Source: Prevotellaceae bacterium
Lineage (GTDB): Bacteria > Bacteroidota > Bacteroidia > Bacteroidales > Bacteroidaceae
Assembly (NCBI GenBank): GCA_028723525.1
Contig: JAQYET010000076.1
Coordinates: 1-64,000, forward strand
Direction: 5' to 3'
Length of the DNA: 64,000 nt
Shown: piece after piece, positions 51,055 to 59,315 of the stretch
Numbering within the stretch: position 1 is the stretch's first letter
How the letters are laid out: the number at the start of each line of letters is the position of its first letter
The notes under the pieces: model-generated
Database searches by the model: none
The model's input: the letters and a program-made list of their open reading frames with translations, nothing else
Told to the model about the DNA's origin: nothing
Program-made: the position numbers and the translations under genes

Positions 51055-51765
51055 ATGCAGTCGAAAAGAATAATAAGCTTCCTTGAGGATATTGCCCGAA
51101 ACAATAACCGTCAGTGGTTTCATGAACACCGGGAGGAGTATGACGCCGTCAGGACAGACTTCGAAGCGGGTATAGCAAAGGCAATATTGCGCATCGCGGA
51201 GTTTGATGACACCGTGGCACACTTGACTGTGAAAGACACGGTTTATCGCTTCTATCGCGACACGAGGTTCTCTCCCGACAAGTCACCGTATAAGCGTCAC
51301 CTCGGTGCTTTTATCTGTCTGCGGGGCAGGAAATCGATAAGCGGAGGCTACTATATCCATTTGGAACCGGGCAACTGCCTGCTTGCGGGTGGCAACTACT
51401 GGATGCCGATGAACGTTCTAACGGCTTGTCGCAACGAGATAATGGCAGACATCGACCGCTGGATTGGCATAGTGGAAGACCGGAAGTTCCTTAATTTCTT
51501 CGGAAAACCGGGCTGCGGCGAGTGGAAAGACGACGGAGTGTCACCCAAAGGGTTCGGACTGTCTATGCTTTCCAAAGCTCCTAAGGGCTTCCCGCGAGAC
51601 TATGAGCACTTGGAATATCTCAAAATGAAAGACTACTGCTGCTGGAAGCGCGTGCCCGACACGTTCTTCGAGGGTGATGGTTGGATTGAAGAAATGGCAA
51701 AGGTGTTCCGGGTGGCAAAGCCGATGAACGACTTCATCAATGCCGTGGTAGCCGACTACGAATAG
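51055..51765 (+). CDS. DUF2461 family protein
   Basis: A 236-residue cytoplasmic protein with the family signatures FLEDIARNNNRQWFHEHREEYD at the N-terminus, YRFYRDTRFSPDKSPYKRHLGAF in the middle and GGYYIHLEPGNCLLAGGNYWMP. Members are widespread and of unknown biochemical function. It follows nth on the same strand by 27 bases and is probably cotranscribed with it; a tetR-family gene follows after 49 bases. Confidence 0.9.
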   Translation: MQSKRIISFLEDIARNNNRQWFHEHREEYDAVRTDFEAGIAKAILRIAEFDDTVAHLTVKDTVYRFYRDTRFSPDKSPYKRHLGAFICLRGRKSISGGYYIHLEPGNCLLAGGNYWMPMNVLTACRNEIMADIDRWIGIVEDRKFLNFFGKPGCGEWKDDGVSPKGFGLSMLSKAPKGFPRDYEHLEYLKMKDYCCWKRVPDTFFEGDGWIEEMAKVFRVAKPMNDFINAVVADYE

Positions 51766-51814
51766 ACTATACCGGCAATCAACATACTAATGTTACTTGA
51801 AACATACAGTGTAT

Positions 51815-52438
51815 ATGCAAAACAACAATGTCACCGACTATAAAAAGGAACTGCGTCACAAGATTTTGAGCACCGCAATGGAGATGTTCAAAAAGCATGG
51901 GATACGGTCTGTCAAGATGGACGACATCGCCAATGCCCTGCAAATATCAAAGCGCACGCTCTACGAAATATACGAAAACAAGGAGACCCTGCTTTTCGAA
52001 TGTGTGCGCGAAGACCATATTCGTGCAAGGGAACGCATGCAACAATATGCCTTGAGTGCCGAGAACGAGATGGACATAATCATCGGGTTCTTCAATATGA
52101 AGATGAAAGACTTAGGGCAGATTGACCCTAAGTTCTTCGCCGAACTTCACAAATACACCAACATAATGACGTTTCTGCGTTCTTCACACGAGGAGGAGAG
52201 GAGTCATGCCAAAGCCTTCATAGAGAGCGGAGTGGAGCATGGCTACTTCGTGGAGGGACTCAACTACGACATCGTATTGAAACTCGGCGAAGCCTCTATG
52301 AACTATATAATGGAAAACAAGTTGTATTTGCGTTACGAAATACAGGATATTTTCCGCAATTTCTGTCTTGTTCTGGTGCGCGGCTTCTGCACTCCCAAAG
52401 GCATCGAACGGCTTAACGGACTTTTCGGTAAACCGTAA
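51815..52438 (+). CDS. TetR family transcriptional regulator
   Basis: A 207-residue DNA-binding protein. ATG at 51815 (MQNNNVTDYKKELRHKIL) is preferred over an in-frame TTG at 51797. HTH at about 17-63: ILSTAMEMFKKHGIRSVKMDDIANALQISKRTLYEIYENKETLL, a clear TetR_N domain. The rest is helical ligand-binding/dimer domain without recognisable class. Target genes cannot be told; the neighbours (nth, DUF2461, pheT) suggest none in particular. Confidence 0.93.
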   Translation: MQNNNVTDYKKELRHKILSTAMEMFKKHGIRSVKMDDIANALQISKRTLYEIYENKETLLFECVREDHIRARERMQQYALSAENEMDIIIGFFNMKMKDLGQIDPKFFAELHKYTNIMTFLRSSHEEERSHAKAFIESGVEHGYFVEGLNYDIVLKLGEASMNYIMENKLYLRYEIQDIFRNFCLVLVRGFCTPKGIERLNGLFGKP

Positions 52439-52475
52439 ATGCCTCATCCTTTACGCCTTTTTTCACCCCATACTT

Positions 52476-52505
52476 TTTGGGTTTGAAAAAAAATAATTAC
52501 CTTTG
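52476..52505 (+). promoter_or_regulatory. promoter for pheT
   Basis: TTTG (52476-52479), 18 bases, TACCTTTG (52498-52505), 39 bases before the pheT ATG. No T-box or leader peptide was recognised. Confidence 0.65.
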
Positions 52506-52544
52506 CAGCGTATTAGAACATGAAATGAAAATTGATAGAATACG

Positions 52545-55007
52545 ATGAATATATCTTACAAATGGTTGAAGGAATATGTTGATTTCAACCTTTCTCCACA
52601 GGAAGTTTGTGACGCTCTGACGAGCGAAGGTCTTGAAGTGGGTGCCCTTGAGGAAGTGCAGAGCATACGCGGAGGTCTGAAAGGACTCTACGTGGGCGAG
52701 GTGCTGACCTGCGACATGCACCCCGATTCCGACCATCTGCATGTCACAACTGTTGACATCGGTCGCGGAGAACCGAGCCGGATAGTGTGCGGCGCGCCGA
52801 ACGTTGCCAAAGGGCAAAAAGTGATTGTTGCCGACGTGGGATGCGTTCTGTATGACGGAGATAAGGAATTCACGATAAAGAAATCAAAACTTCGCGGTGT
52901 GGAGTCGAACGGAATGATATGCGCCGAAGACGAGATAGGCGTAGGCAGCAGTCACGCCGGGATAATAGTGCTCCCCGAGGATGCCGAAGTGGGCATGCCG
53001 GCAGCCGAATATTACGGTCTTGAAAGCGACTGGCTCATCGAGGTTGACATAACTGCAAACCGCGCCGACGCCCTCTCACACTGGGGAGTGGCACGCGACC
53101 TGTATGCTTGGTTGAAGCAAAACGGATATGAAACGTCGCTCCACCGACCCTCAGATGAGGCTTTTGCCGTTGACAACGAGATGCTGCCGATAGACGTGGA
53201 GATAGTAAACACCGAGGCTTGCAAACGTTACGCATGCGTCAGTCTGACCGACTGCGAGGTGAAAGAAAGCCCCGACTGGCTGAAAAACAGACTCACCACG
53301 ATAGGTCTGCGACCGATAAACAACATCGTGGATATAACCAACTATGTCATGATGGCATACGGACAGCCTCTGCATTGCTTCGATGCCGACATGGTGAAGG
53401 AGCATAAGATTGTGGTGAAGTCAATGCCCGAGGGCACGCCTTTCGTCACTCTCGACGGAGAGGAGCACAAACTCTCGGAGCGCGACCTTGCAATATGCAA
53501 CGCCAAAGACCCGATGTGTATAGCCGAAGTGTTCGGAGGAAAGGGCTCGGGAACATACGACAGCACGCGCAACATTGTGCTCGAAAGTGCGTATTTCCAC
53601 CCTACATGGATTAGAAAGAGCGCGCGCCGCCACGGACTGAGCACCGACGCATCGTTCCGCTTCGAGCGAGGCATAGACCCGGATGGCGTGATATATGCAC
53701 TCAAACAGGCAGCCCTGTTGTGCAAGGAACTTGCCGGGGGAAAGGTGTCGATGCAGATACGCGACATATATCCCGAGAAAATAGAGAACCCGATAGTTGA
53801 TTTGGGCTACGACTACGTTAACAGACTTGTTGGAAAAGACATCCCCTCTGATACGATAAAGAGCATAGTAACATCGCTCGAAATGAAAATCTTGGAGGAG
53901 AACGGCGACGGTCTGAAACTCGAAATACCCGCATATCGAGTGGATGTGCAACGCCCGTGCGACGTGGTTGAAGACATTCTGCGCGTGTATGGATACAACA
54001 ATGTGGAAATTCCGACCCAGTTGAAGTCGTCGCTCGTGGTGAAGGGCGATGAGGACAAGAAGCACACGCTTGCCAACTTGGTGGGAGAACAACTCCTCGG
54101 ATGCGGCTTCAACGAGATACTCAACAACTCGCTGACAAAGAGTTCGTATTATGACAGCCTGCAGGCTTACCATAAGGAAAACCTTGTAAGGATAATGAAC
54201 CCCTTGAGTTCTGACCTAAACGTGATGCGACAGACGCTCCTTTTCGGCGGACTTGAAAGCATATCGTACAACATCAACCGCCGAAACCCGAACCTGAAGT
54301 TATTCGAACGCGGAAACGTATATACCTTCTCGCCCGACAAACAGAACGCCGACAACCCTATGGCGGCATACAAGGAAGAGAACATGATGGCTCTGTGGGT
54401 GACAGGAAAGCGCGTAAGCGGTTCGTGGGCGCATGCCGACGAACAGTCAACGTTCTTCGAACTCAAGGCGTATGTCATGAATATACTCTCCCGTTTGGGA
54501 GTTCCTTTCGGCATGTTGTTGTTCAAGAACAGCGACAGCGACGTCTTCGCAAAGGCAACCGTCATCGAAAACCGCGGCGGGAAGAAACTCGTTGAGATGG
54601 GACTGGTGAGCAAGGCGGTGCTGAAATCTGCCGGAATAGACCAAGAGGTGTATTATGCCGAACTGAACTGGACTGCCCTCATGAAGACGATAAAGAAGCA
54701 AAAGGTGGAATATCGCGAGATAAGCAAGTATCCGGCGGTAAGTCGCGACCTCGCGTTGCTCATCGACAAGAGCGTGGAATTTGTCTCCATAGAGAGCGTG
54801 GCATACCGAAGCGAGAAGAAACTCCTTCGCAAGGTTGAACTCTTCGACGTGTATGAGGGCAAGAATTTGCCCGCAGGAAAGAAGAGTTATGCTGTCAACT
54901 TCATCCTCCAAGACGAGCAGAAAACACTCAACGACAAGCAGATTGATGCCATAATGAATAAGATTATCGCCAACCTGAAGAAAGAAATAGGGGCAGAGTT
55001 GCGTTGA
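52545..55007 (+). CDS. pheT: phenylalanyl-tRNA synthetase beta chain
   Basis: An 820-residue subunit of the heterotetrameric enzyme charging tRNA-Phe. Order: N-terminal MNISYKWLKEYVDFNLSPQEVCDALTSEGLEV (split by a turn), tRNA-binding OB domain (about 40-150: GEVLTCDMHPDSDHLHVTTVD), B3/B4 editing domain, the B5 domain, the catalytic-like core, and the C-terminal ferredoxin-fold anticodon-binding domain (ISKYPAVSRDLALLIDKSV... to NKIIANLKKEIGAELR). Length is that of Bacteroidota PheT. pheS is not adjacent, which is common in this phylum. yebC follows. Confidence 0.97.
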   Translation: MNISYKWLKEYVDFNLSPQEVCDALTSEGLEVGALEEVQSIRGGLKGLYVGEVLTCDMHPDSDHLHVTTVDIGRGEPSRIVCGAPNVAKGQKVIVADVGCVLYDGDKEFTIKKSKLRGVESNGMICAEDEIGVGSSHAGIIVLPEDAEVGMPAAEYYGLESDWLIEVDITANRADALSHWGVARDLYAWLKQNGYETSLHRPSDEAFAVDNEMLPIDVEIVNTEACKRYACVSLTDCEVKESPDWLKNRLTTIGLRPINNIVDITNYVMMAYGQPLHCFDADMVKEHKIVVKSMPEGTPFVTLDGEEHKLSERDLAICNAKDPMCIAEVFGGKGSGTYDSTRNIVLESAYFHPTWIRKSARRHGLSTDASFRFERGIDPDGVIYALKQAALLCKELAGGKVSMQIRDIYPEKIENPIVDLGYDYVNRLVGKDIPSDTIKSIVTSLEMKILEENGDGLKLEIPAYRVDVQRPCDVVEDILRVYGYNNVEIPTQLKSSLVVKGDEDKKHTLANLVGEQLLGCGFNEILNNSLTKSSYYDSLQAYHKENLVRIMNPLSSDLNVMRQTLLFGGLESISYNINRRNPNLKLFERGNVYTFSPDKQNADNPMAAYKEENMMALWVTGKRVSGSWAHADEQSTFFELKAYVMNILSRLGVPFGMLLFKNSDSDVFAKATVIENRGGKKLVEMGLVSKAVLKSAGIDQEVYYAELNWTALMKTIKKQKVEYREISKYPAVSRDLALLIDKSVEFVSIESVAYRSEKKLLRKVELFDVYEGKNLPAGKKSYAVNFILQDEQKTLNDKQIDAIMNKIIANLKKEIGAELR

Positions 55008-55121
55008 TTTGTTCTTCTTTCGCTTCTCTCTTAAAGCGTCTCCTTTGGAGTGGAGCGGAGCATGAGGTGTAGAGAATAAAGTTTAACATAAATAAAAACA
55101 ATGATATTTTTATAATAGTTT

Positions 55122-55847
55122 ATGGGAAGAGCATTTGAATACCGTAAAGCGGCAAAGATGAAGAGGTGGGGACACATGGCAAAGACGTTTACGAGAATAG
55201 GCAAGCAGATTGCCATTGCAGTAAAATCTGGAGGTCCCGAACCGGAGAACAACCCGGCATTGCGTGCCATTATAGCCAATGCCAAGCGCGAGAACATGCC
55301 GAAAGACAACATCGAACGCGCAATAAAAAACGCGATGGGAAAGGACCAGAGCGACTATAAGGAAGTGACATACGAGGGTTACGGACCATTCGGAGTGGCG
55401 GTTTTCGTTGACACTCTTACCGACAATACCACGAGAACCGTTGGTGACGTGCGCTCGGTGTTCAACAAGTTCAGCGGAAACCTCGGCACAACTGGCTCGC
55501 TGAGTTTCCTTTTCGACCATAAGAGCGTGTTCACCTTCAAGAAGAAAGACGGCATCGACATGGACGAACTGATACTCGACCTCATCGACTACGGCGTGGA
55601 AGACGAGTATGACGAGGACGAAGAGGAAGACAGCATCACCATATATGGCGACCCGAAGAGCTTCGGCGACATTCAGAAACATCTCGAAGAGAACGGGTTT
55701 GAGGTAACGGGAGCAGAGTTCACCTATATCCCCAACGACCTGAAAGACGTTACTCCGGAGCAGCGTGAGACGCTCGACAAGATGGTGGAGAAGCTCGAAG
55801 ACTTTGACGATGTGCAGACAGTATATACCAATATGAAGCCGGAGTGA
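55122..55847 (+). CDS. YebC/PmpR family protein
   Basis: A 241-residue protein. MGRAFEYRKAAKMKRWGHMAKTFTRIGKQI is the TACO1/YebC start, with NMPKDNIERAIKNA and YEGYGPFGVAVFVDTLTDNTTRT, all typical of the family. Family members are described as transcription regulators or as translation factors that help at proline stretches. An Asp/Glu-rich insertion near 160-170 (EDEYDEDEEEDS) is visible. It follows pheT by 114 bases; a strong terminator lies at 55913-55944. Confidence 0.93.
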   Translation: MGRAFEYRKAAKMKRWGHMAKTFTRIGKQIAIAVKSGGPEPENNPALRAIIANAKRENMPKDNIERAIKNAMGKDQSDYKEVTYEGYGPFGVAVFVDTLTDNTTRTVGDVRSVFNKFSGNLGTTGSLSFLFDHKSVFTFKKKDGIDMDELILDLIDYGVEDEYDEDEEEDSITIYGDPKSFGDIQKHLEENGFEVTGAEFTYIPNDLKDVTPEQRETLDKMVEKLEDFDDVQTVYTNMKPE

Positions 55848-55912
55848 CAGGCTGCTGGTTTGCTATTGGCGTCGAAAGACGGTCATTGTCAAACGCACCG
55901 GCACCGCAATAC

Positions 55913-55944
55913 AAAGCCCGAACGCTGAAGTTCGGGCTTTTTTT
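55913..55944 (+). terminator. terminator after yebC
   Basis: AAAGCCCGAAC (55913-55923) pairs perfectly with GTTCGGGCTTT (55930-55940) around a 6-base loop, with a run of seven or more T bases. Confidence 0.9.
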
Positions 55945-55960
55945 AGTTCATAATGGCGGG

Positions 55961-56134
55961 TTAACAGTGACCTCCATTCATACCGTGAGCGGTTATTTCT
56001 TTCTGTAACCGCACTTAGGGCAAACATCATTCAACCGGTAGGCACTCGGGATAAGCCGTGGCAAACTCGGTCTTGAAAGCCTGATGAGCGGTTGACTAAT
56101 TTAGAAAAAGTATAACCTCTTTGCCCTTTTTCAT
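55961..56134 (-). pseudogene. possible decayed transposase N-terminal fragment
   Basis: On the minus strand an ATG at 56134 starts MKKGKEVILFLN, then a stop, then AFKTEFATAYPECLP in the same frame. A neighbouring frame reads SAYRLNDVCPKCGYRKK, a zinc-ribbon-like C-x2-C motif, and the first frame resumes as EITAHGMNGGHC. The order (F.xEFAT..., then CPKCG) resembles the N-terminus of IS1595-type transposases, but there are three in-frame stops and a frameshift, and no catalytic domain or inverted repeats are seen. It lies in the 531-bp gap 55848-56378, 114 bases from array copy 5. Confidence 0.3.
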
Positions 56135-56247
56135 GTCTGATAATGAAGCAATAAGGCAACGATGGCTGCGCAGCAACATGCCTATTATGATGTTTTGCAA
56201 CCCCGTTAATGCCCTATAGGCGTGACATATCAAACCTACAGCGAAGC

Positions 56248-56328
56248 AAAATCGCCGATTTTGATGACCAAATTCGCCGATTTTACAAAGTAATTTCGGC
56301 GATTTTACTTTGCAATTTCGCCGAAATT
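56248..56328. repeat. 22-bp-period palindromic array, copy 5 (4 cores)
   Basis: Cores start at 56248, 56270, 56292 and 56314: AAAATCGCCGATTTT, AAATTCGCCGATTTT, AATTTCGGCGATTTT, AATTTCGCCGAAATT. Lies between the convergent 3' ends of yebC and the lipoprotein gene at 56379. Confidence 0.92.
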
Positions 56329-56378
56329 GGCAGGCAGCATATATGCCGTTGCAGTGCGTTATGCGGTCAGTTGCAGGC

Positions 56379-56768
56379 TCATTTGTCGTAATCCTTGGTG
56401 CTTAGTTTGGTTTCGTATAGCACCAGTCCTTTACGGCTTGCCGAATGGTAAGTGTAGGCGAAGCTGAAACCGGCATCCTTATAGACGCGGTTGTTGGTGT
56501 TGCGCTTCAGCTCGTCAATAAGTGTCGGGCGTACGTTCTCGTCTTTCAGTATTCCCACACTGTCGGCATTGCCACGCAGCGAGAAGTAGGAATGCACGGT
56601 CTTTGTGGCTTTGTCGAACGTTATGCTGTCGATAATCGTGTATTCATCGATAGCGGCAGGGCACTTTTTCTCGGTGTATTCACGCGACTCTCGTGCAGCC
56701 CTGTCCTCAAGACTTTCGTGACACGAAGCGAGGAAAATAACAGATGCAAATAACAGTAACTTCTTCAT
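56379..56768 (-). CDS. small lipoprotein, unknown function
   Basis: A 129-residue protein with lipoprotein signal MKKLLLFASVIFLASC (Cys16). The mature part (HESLEDRAARESREYTEKKCPAAIDEYTIIDSITFD...) has alternating charged and beta-like stretches and no recognised domain; proteins of this size and motif set occur in Bacteroides/Prevotella without a known role. No terminator is obvious between its stop and array copy 5. Divergent from lepA (110 bases between starts). Confidence 0.75.
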   Translation of the reverse strand: MKKLLLFASVIFLASCHESLEDRAARESREYTEKKCPAAIDEYTIIDSITFDKATKTVHSYFSLRGNADSVGILKDENVRPTLIDELKRNTNNRVYKDAGFSFAYTYHSASRKGLVLYETKLSTKDYDK

Positions 56769-56847
56769 AATGGGTACAAAAATAAGGAATTTCCTGCGAA
56801 ATATTTAAAAATAATGAAAATAATAACCATGACAACTCATTTTTTTG

Positions 56848-56855
56848 TAACTTTG
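56848..56855 (+). promoter_or_regulatory. -7 box for lepA
   Basis: TAACTTTG, 23 bases before the lepA ATG; -33 element not clear. Confidence 0.55.
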
Positions 56856-56878
56856 CGATTGATTTTGGGTAAATAAAC

Positions 56879-58660
56879 ATGCAACATATACGTAACTTCT
56901 GCATCATAGCACATATAGACCACGGCAAGAGTACCATTGCCGACCGACTCCTTGAGGCCACCGACACAATAAAGATTACCGACGGGCAGATGCTCGACAA
57001 CATGGATTTGGAGAAAGAAAGGGGTATCACCATCAAGAGCCATGCCATTCAAATGGTGTATGAACTTGAGGGAGTGAAATATGTGCTCAACCTTATCGAC
57101 ACTCCGGGACACGTGGATTTTTCCTACGAGGTGAGCCGGAGCATTGCTGCCTGTGAGGGTGCACTGCTCGTGGTTGACGCCACACAGGGCGTGCAAGCGC
57201 AGACAATAAGTAATCTCTACATGGCTATCGACCACAACTTGGAGATAATCCCGGTGATAAACAAAATCGACATGCCCAGCGCAATGCCCGATGAGGTGGA
57301 GGATGAGATAGTGGAGCTCATCGGCTGCGACCGCTCCGAGATTATACGTGCGAGCGGAAAGACCGGCGAAGGCATAGACGACATACTGCAGGCTGTGGTG
57401 AAACGGATACCACATCCGGTGGGAGACCCCGACGCTCCGTTGCAGGCACTGATTTTCGACTCGGTGTTCAACTCGTTCCGTGGCATCATAGCCTACTTCA
57501 AGATACTCAACGGCTCCATCAGAAAGGGCGACAAGGTGAAGTTCTTCAACACAGGCATGGAGTATGATGCCGACGAAGTGGGAGTGCTGAAAATGGATAT
57601 GATACCGCGCACGGAACTGAGCACCGGCGAGGTGGGATACATAATAAGCGGAATAAAAGATGCGAAGGAGGTGAAGGTGGGCGACACCATAACCCACACG
57701 GCGCGCCCCTGCGCGGCAGCCATAGCCGGATTTCAGGAAGTGAAGCCGATGGTGTTTGCCGGAGTCTATCCCATCGACCCTACCGAATATGAGAACCTGC
57801 GTGCATCTTTGGAGAAACTGCAACTCAACGACGCCTCGCTGACGTTCTTCCCCGAGTCGTCGGTGGCGTTGGGTTTCGGCTTCCGTTGCGGATTTCTCGG
57901 GCTCCTTCACATGGAGATAGTGCAGGAACGTCTCGACCGCGAGTTCAACATGGACGTGATAACCACCGTGCCAAACGTGTCGTACATGGTATATACCAAG
58001 CAGGGAGAGGCACTTGAGGTGCACAACCCGAGCGGACTGCCCGACCAGACGATGATAGACCATATAGAAGAGCCGTATATCAAGGCGTCTATAATCACCG
58101 ACAGCAACTACATCGGACCTATAATGAAGCTCTGCCTTGACAAGCGCGGCGAACTGATAAATCAGGAGTATGTGAGCGGCAACCGTGTGGAACTTCATTT
58201 CATGATACCGTTAGGCGAGATAGTGATTGACTTCTACGACAAGCTGAAGAGCATCTCAAAGGGCTATGCTTCTTTCGATTATCACGTGGATAGTTTCCGC
58301 CTTTCAAGGCTCGTTAAACTCGATATACTCCTCAACGGAGAGCCTGTGGATGCTCTCTCCACACTGACACATCAGGACAATGCAGTGGGATTTGGCAGGC
58401 GCATGTGTGAAAAACTGAAAGAACTGATACCCCGACAGCAGTTTGACATTGCAATTCAAGCGGCTATCGGAGCAAAGATAATAGCAAGAGAGACGGTGAA
58501 GCAGGTGCGCAAGGACGTGACAGCAAAGTGTTACGGCGGTGATGTGAGCCGTAAGCGTAAGTTGCTCGAGAAGCAAAAGAAAGGCAAGAAGCGCATGAAG
58601 CAGATTGGTAATGTGGAGGTGCCGCAGAAGGCTTTCCTCGCCGTTCTGAAACTTGACTGA
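56879..58660 (+). CDS. lepA: elongation factor 4 (LepA)
   Basis: A 593-residue ribosome-associated GTPase (usual length about 600). G1 AHIDHGKST (about 11-19), switch I with [10 protein letters not shown]3 DTPGHVDF (about 77-84), G4 INKIDMP (about 131-137). Domains II, III and V follow, and the LepA-specific C-terminal domain ([18 protein letters not shown], near 565). It begins [15 protein letters not shown], the family start. Own promoter upstream. Crp/Fnr gene follows after 45 bases. Confidence 0.97.
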   Translation: MQHIRNFCIIAHIDHGKSTIADRLLEATDTIKITDGQMLDNMDLEKERGITIKSHAIQMVYELEGVKYVLNLIDTPGHVDFSYEVSRSIAACEGALLVVDATQGVQAQTISNLYMAIDHNLEIIPVINKIDMPSAMPDEVEDEIVELIGCDRSEIIRASGKTGEGIDDILQAVVKRIPHPVGDPDAPLQALIFDSVFNSFRGIIAYFKILNGSIRKGDKVKFFNTGMEYDADEVGVLKMDMIPRTELSTGEVGYIISGIKDAKEVKVGDTITHTARPCAAAIAGFQEVKPMVFAGVYPIDPTEYENLRASLEKLQLNDASLTFFPESSVALGFGFRCGFLGLLHMEIVQERLDREFNMDVITTVPNVSYMVYTKQGEALEVHNPSGLPDQTMIDHIEEPYIKASIITDSNYIGPIMKLCLDKRGELINQEYVSGNRVELHFMIPLGEIVIDFYDKLKSISKGYASFDYHVDSFRLSRLVKLDILLNGEPVDALSTLTHQDNAVGFGRRMCEKLKELIPRQQFDIAIQAAIGAKIIARETVKQVRKDVTAKCYGGDVSRKRKLLEKQKKGKKRMKQIGNVEVPQKAFLAVLKLD

Positions 58661-58705
58661 CCGCGAGCGACAATTTCCACTGATAATTTTGGCGTTAAGG
58701 TAGAT

Positions 58706-59308
58706 ATGGCTATGAAAGGAATGACAAACACTATTAGAGACATTGCGAGAGAACTTGCCCGCAAGTACAGCACCATGACTCATGATGAACTTGACATCCT
58801 GCAGAGTGTGCTGGTGCCGATGAAGTTTGCCAAGGGAGAAATGATACTCAGGGAGGGCGAGACCTGCACCAATATGTATTATATAGACAAGGGTTTGGTG
58901 AGGCAGTTCTATTTCAAGAACGGCAAGCAACTCACCGAGCACATGGCGGTGGAGGGCAATATAGTGATGTGTATAGAAAGCCTCTTCCGCGAAGAGCCTA
59001 CGAAACTGCAGATGGAAGCACTCGAGGCAACGGTTCTCTATGCCCTGCCGAAGGCTCGGTTGGAGGAGGTGGCAATGCACAACGTGAACATACAGATACT
59101 TTATCGCAAGATATTGGAGGAGAGCCTCATACAATCGCAAGTGCATGCCGACCTCGTTCGCTTCGAGTCGGCGCAAGACCGCTACCGCAAGATGTGGAAA
59201 CAAAACCGGGAGGTGGCATTGAGAGCACCGCTCGTGTATATCGCAAGTTATCTTCAGATGACGCCGGAGACGCTTAGTCGCGTGCGCTCAAGTACGCTGC
59301 TCGACTGA
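58706..59308 (+). CDS. Crp/Fnr family transcriptional regulator
   Basis: A 200-residue protein with an N-terminal cyclic-nucleotide-binding fold (about 30-125: KFAKGEMILREGETCTNMYYIDKGLVRQFYF) and a short C-terminal helix-turn-helix (APLVYIASYLQMTPETLSRVRSS). The residues that hold cAMP in Crp (the RPE-type arginine/glutamate loop) are not evident, and there are no Fnr cysteines, so the effector is unknown. The DNA-binding domain is shorter than in classic Crp, as in many Bacteroidota homologues. It follows lepA by 45 bases and precedes tamL by 7. Confidence 0.88.
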   Translation: MAMKGMTNTIRDIARELARKYSTMTHDELDILQSVLVPMKFAKGEMILREGETCTNMYYIDKGLVRQFYFKNGKQLTEHMAVEGNIVMCIESLFREEPTKLQMEALEATVLYALPKARLEEVAMHNVNIQILYRKILEESLIQSQVHADLVRFESAQDRYRKMWKQNREVALRAPLVYIASYLQMTPETLSRVRSSTLLD

Positions 59309-59315
59309 AACCTCT

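Noticed and set aside
52439..52544. T-box or leader attenuator before pheT
   Set aside because: Only 106 bases with a standard promoter; no T-box sequence, leader peptide with Phe codons or terminator is seen.
56837..58198. 453-codon open frame on the minus strand
   Set aside because: Antisense to lepA and crosses its promoter; shadow frame.
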